A DNA stretch of 27,205 bases from Lentisphaeria bacterium (GTDB lineage Bacteria > Verrucomicrobiota > Lentisphaeria > Victivallales > Victivallaceae). The position numbers and the translations under genes are program-made. The notes under the pieces are model-generated. The model was not told the DNA's origin. It did no database searches and saw only the letters and a program-made list of their open reading frames with translations. Below are positions 24,569 to 27,205 of the stretch, piece by piece. The stretch is from positions 1 to 27,205 of the forward strand of contig CAAGED010000022.1 of assembly GCA_900768505.1 (NCBI GenBank), in the 5' to 3' direction. Numbering within the stretch: position 1 is the stretch's first letter; every line of letters starts with the position of its first letter.

Positions 24569-24889
24569 GTTTTAAAATCAATTATTTTGCCATTTTTAAA
24601 ATACTATCCAGTTAAAACACAAAATTAGTCAATATAAGTTATAAAAAGGAAGAAAATTTACTGCTCTATAATAAATATTAACTACTTAATACACTTCTGC
24701 AAAAAAATATTTTTTGATTTTTCCACAATATTTGTGAATTCAAGAATTAAATACTGGCAGATTAATAACTTGTAAATTTTATATTTCGGCGGTATATTAA
24801 GAAGTTCATGTTTATGCCGATTATAGCGTAACAATTTGCCAATTTCGGCAGAAAATATTTTTAAATCTCTAAATTGCAAGGATTAAAAT
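24569..24889. other. AT-rich leader region upstream of leuC
   Basis: No gene is seen in this stretch. It must carry the leuCD promoter, but no convincing -35/-10 pair stands out. There is no T-box sequence and no leucine-codon leader peptide that I can support. A small TGCC/GGCA hairpin lies at 24837-24850. GCAAGGAT just before 24890 is the leuC ribosome-binding site. Confidence 0.4.
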
Positions 24890-26179
24890 ATGGGAAAAAC
24901 TTTAGCTCAGAAAATTTTTGCCGCTCACTTGGTTGACAAGCCGGCAGATGATGTTTACGTGCTCAAACTGGATCGCGTCTTCTGTCATGAAATTACTACA
25001 CCGATTGCATTGAATGATTTGGCTGCTAAAGGCAAAGACCGGGTGTTTAATCCAGATGCCATCAAGGCGGTAATTGATCACGTTACCCCTTCAAAGGATT
25101 CCAAAACTGCCGAGCAGGCCAAAACATTGCGGGATTGGGCTCGCCGTAATAATATCAAGGATTTCTTTGATATCGGTCAAAACGGCGTATGTCATGCTAT
25201 TTTTCCGGAAAAAGGCTTTGTACGCCCCGGATTCACCCTTATTATGGGGGATTCGCACACTTGTACGCATGGTGCGTTTGGAGCTTTCGCCGCAGGAGTT
25301 GGTACAACAGATCTTGAAGTTGGCATTCTTAAAGGCGTTTGCATTATGCGTGAACCGGAGACTATTAAAGTAAATGTTACCGGCAAATTAAATCAGGGCG
25401 TTTATGCCAAAGATTTGATTCTTACTATTATCAAACAACTTACCGTAAATGGAGCCACTGACAAGGTTATTGAGTTTGCTGGCCCGGTTATCGACGCAAT
25501 GAGTATGGAATCACGCATGACTTTGTGCAATATGGCCATCGAAGCCGGTGGTACCTGTGGTATTTGTTATCCGGATATGACCACGGTGGAATATCTCTGG
25601 CCGCATATAAAAAATGAATTTTCCAGTAAAGAGGCTGCATTGGCGGAATATTCTAAATTCACTCCGGATGTCGATGCAAAATATGTTAAAGTTGTTGAAA
25701 TTGACGCCTCCAACATCGTTCCGGTTGTAACTGTTGGTTTCAAACCGGATCAGGTCAAAACAGTTGCCGAAATGGCCGGAACAAAAGTAAATCAGGTTTA
25801 TATCGGTTCCTGCACCAATGGACGGTTGGAAGATTTGCGTATTGCGGCGGATATCCTTCGGGGGCATCATTTGGCAGATGGCGTTCGCGGTATTGTTTCG
25901 CCGGCTACTCCGAAGATTTTTTCGGAAGCACTGGCAGAAGGTATCATCAAGGTGTTTATGGATGCCGGCTTTTGTGTAACCAATCCTACTTGCGGCGCTT
26001 GTTTGGGAATGAGCAATGGAGTATTGGCCAATGGAGAAGTTTGTGCTTCTACAACCAACCGTAATTTTAATGGTCGTATGGGTAAGGGCGGTATGGTTCA
26101 TTTAATGAGTCCGGCGACGGCGGCAGCGACAGCAATTGCCGGAACTATCAGCAATTCACCTTTTTTTACTGGCAAATAA
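24890..26179 (+). CDS. leuC: 3-isopropylmalate dehydratase large subunit (short LeuC/HacA type)
   Basis: Aconitase-family subunit that with LeuD isomerises 2- to 3-isopropylmalate in leucine synthesis. The 429-residue product carries the [4Fe-4S] ligands C308 (GSCTNGR), C368 and C371 (NPTCGACLG), plus GDSHTCTHGAFGAFAAGVGTT and the C-terminal STTNRNFNGRMG. At about 430 residues it matches the archaeal/thermophile-type LeuC rather than the about 465-residue enterobacterial form; homoaconitase-type or citramalate-pathway substrates are possible. AAGGAT lies about 8 bases before the ATG. leuD starts 23 bases after the stop, so the two form one operon. leuA and leuB are not in the window. Confidence 0.95.
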   Translation: MGKTLAQKIFAAHLVDKPADDVYVLKLDRVFCHEITTPIALNDLAAKGKDRVFNPDAIKAVIDHVTPSKDSKTAEQAKTLRDWARRNNIKDFFDIGQNGVCHAIFPEKGFVRPGFTLIMGDSHTCTHGAFGAFAAGVGTTDLEVGILKGVCIMREPETIKVNVTGKLNQGVYAKDLILTIIKQLTVNGATDKVIEFAGPVIDAMSMESRMTLCNMAIEAGGTCGICYPDMTTVEYLWPHIKNEFSSKEAALAEYSKFTPDVDAKYVKVVEIDASNIVPVVTVGFKPDQVKTVAEMAGTKVNQVYIGSCTNGRLEDLRIAADILRGHHLADGVRGIVSPATPKIFSEALAEGIIKVFMDAGFCVTNPTCGACLGMSNGVLANGEVCASTTNRNFNGRMGKGGMVHLMSPATAAATAIAGTISNSPFFTGK

Positions 26180-26202
26180 TTAATTAACGGAGCGAATGAA
26201 AT

Positions 26203-26727
26203 ATGAAAAATTTTAATGGCAAGATATTGTTCCTTGACCGTTCAGATATTAATACCGATGAGATTATTCCGGCTAAGTATCTTACTGAATTAACCAAGGA
26301 GGCCTTGAAACCATATTGTTTGGAGGATTTATCGTTGGAATCATTCGATCCCAAGCGGGATATTGCCGGCAAAAGTGTTATTGTAACCCGTGCTAATTTT
26401 GGTTGTGGTTCATCACGTGAGCACGCACCATGGGTTTTGGAATATAACAATATAAATTTGGTGATTGCAGAAAATTTTGCACGTATTTTTCGGCAAAATA
26501 TGTTCAATTGCGGTATGATGGCAATTTCATTAAGCAAGGAGCAGATTGAGGATATTTTCTCCACATTTGCCGGAAGCGATTCTGAATGTAAAACTGATTT
26601 TGAAAAGCACACATTCACCATAAGTAATGCTGAATGCAGCAAAACATATAAATTTGAAATTGGTTCATTTGATCGCGAGTTGGTAATGGCGGGCGGTTGG
26701 GTTGATTACGCGGATGCAAAATATTAA
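26203..26727 (+). CDS. leuD: 3-isopropylmalate dehydratase small subunit
   Basis: Swivel-domain partner of LeuC. The 174-residue protein has DRSDINTDEIIPAKYL at the N-terminus, the substrate-specificity region after it, and the family signature NFGCGSSREHAPW. AENFARIFRQNMFNCGM follows, as in all LeuD proteins. Its length agrees with the short-type LeuC upstream (about 165-175 residues, against about 200 in enterobacteria). GGAG lies 10 bases before the ATG. The operon ends at a strong terminator about 25 bases past the stop. Confidence 0.96.
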   Translation: MKNFNGKILFLDRSDINTDEIIPAKYLTELTKEALKPYCLEDLSLESFDPKRDIAGKSVIVTRANFGCGSSREHAPWVLEYNNINLVIAENFARIFRQNMFNCGMMAISLSKEQIEDIFSTFAGSDSECKTDFEKHTFTISNAECSKTYKFEIGSFDRELVMAGGWVDYADAKY

Positions 26728-26753
26728 AGTTCACAAGATATTTTAACGCGGTG

Positions 26754-26794
26754 AAAATAAGGCATTATAATAATAATGCCTTATTTTTATTTTA
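26754..26794 (+). terminator. Rho-independent terminator of leuCD
   Basis: AAAATAAGGCATTAT (26754-26768) pairs perfectly with the complementary arm at 26773-26787 around a four-base loop. The right arm runs into a T-rich tract. Confidence 0.93.
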
Positions 26795-26825
26795 TAGAAA
26801 AAATGTTATAATTTGGAGTTAGTGA

Positions 26826-27185
26826 ATTGCGGCGGAGATGATTTTCGAGATGGCAATACACCACGACCGCCGCAAATTTTATAACTCATTCGGAGGATTA
26901 TTGCGCATTATTATGTCTAAAACATTATATTTATTTTGTAACATAAATTGTCTGATTTCGCCAGGTCGAAGAAGATGGTAAAGATTCGAGGGCGGTTGCA
27001 TTTTGAAAGACAATCAACTGCGCATTTTTCTCCCCAGGTAGGATTGATTTGAGTAACAAATCAATCCATGGTGCAGGGCGGACGCGCCCTGCTTCAGGGG
27101 AGTTCGAGGGTGGCTGAATAAGCCCCCTCGAAAAAAAACGGCATATCGCCACAAGGGGGACAAAATGCCGCATGTTTTTATTAGT
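26826..27185. repeat. Dispersed intergenic repeat, copy D (most complete)
   Basis: This 360-base stretch contains every block seen in the other copies. GCGGCGGAGATGATTTTCGA (26829-26848) is shared with B and C. The inverted blocks at 26967-26986 and 27032-27051 are exact 20-base matches to copy B. The block at 27088-27110 is an exact 23-base match to copy A, and ACGGCATATCGCC is at 27138-27150. Hairpins include GGATTGATTTG/CAAATCAATCC (27041-27067), GCAGGGCG/CGCCCTGC (27073-27092), and CGAGGG..GGCT/AGCC..CCCTCG (27105-27130, one bulged T). No protein-coding gene is supported here. Confidence 0.8.
27041..27067. repeat. Perfect 11-bp inverted repeat inside copy D
   Basis: GGATTGATTTG and CAAATCAATCC flank the five bases AGTAA. 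The right arm repeats the first 11 bases of the conserved 20-base block of copies B and D, so it may mark an element end or a junction between two element units. Confidence 0.8.
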
Positions 27186-27205
27186 GACACCCAGTGCAAC
27201 TTCCG

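Noticed and set aside
26931..27199. Minus-strand open frames inside copy D
   Set aside because: They translate repeat sequence that is shared with gaps elsewhere but not kept in frame there.

Overview
The window reads as chromosomal DNA of a Gram-negative-type bacterium. I infer the PVC superphylum and most likely Lentisphaerae (Victivallales-like); no rRNA or marker phylogeny is available to prove it. The grounds are a eukaryote-like Ser/Thr kinase with a DWG motif fused to an FGE/SUMF1-type domain, an inner-membrane-anchored coiled-coil protein starting with an NRSILVVICDF-type leader, a Bacteroidetes-like LysA, an MCE/MlaD envelope protein, and long structured intergenic repeats. There are no phage, IS, integrase or CRISPR signatures.

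Left part (1-12475), housekeeping. On the minus strand lie cca, paaK, queC and aspS, with a strong terminator after aspS. On the plus strand, nadD and rsfS are followed by an unknown 218-aa protein, lysA, tsaB, murA (active-site Cys replaced by Asp) and a BaiN/HI0933-type flavoprotein gene that is full length in one frame but broken by two in-frame stop codons.

Middle part (13301-22380), the most interesting region. A likely single plus-strand unit encodes a 4-TM protein with a MotA/TolQ/ExbB-like GLFGTV segment, then a protein with one TM helix carrying an Asp, a long coiled coil and a C-terminal beta-rich domain, then a transmembrane Ser/Thr kinase with an FGE-like domain predicted outside the membrane. 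An ABC-F ATPase overlaps the kinase by ATGA. A DUF362-type ferredoxin protein and an exported chagasin-like protease inhibitor follow, and a bidirectional terminator closes the unit. I propose that the first three genes form an ion-channel/motor-like envelope complex linked to a kinase.

Right part (22402-27205). A convergent MCE protein gene comes first, then about 1 kb of AT-rich intergenic DNA with repeated TTATTAACA nonamers, a minus-strand tRNA-Thr(UGU), and leuC-leuD (short, archaeal/thermophile-type isopropylmalate dehydratase) with a terminator.

Four large intergenic gaps (1-300, 12600-13200, 23985-24260, 26826-27185) share blocks of a dispersed, hairpin-rich repeat family in both orientations, including exact matches of 20-23 nt.
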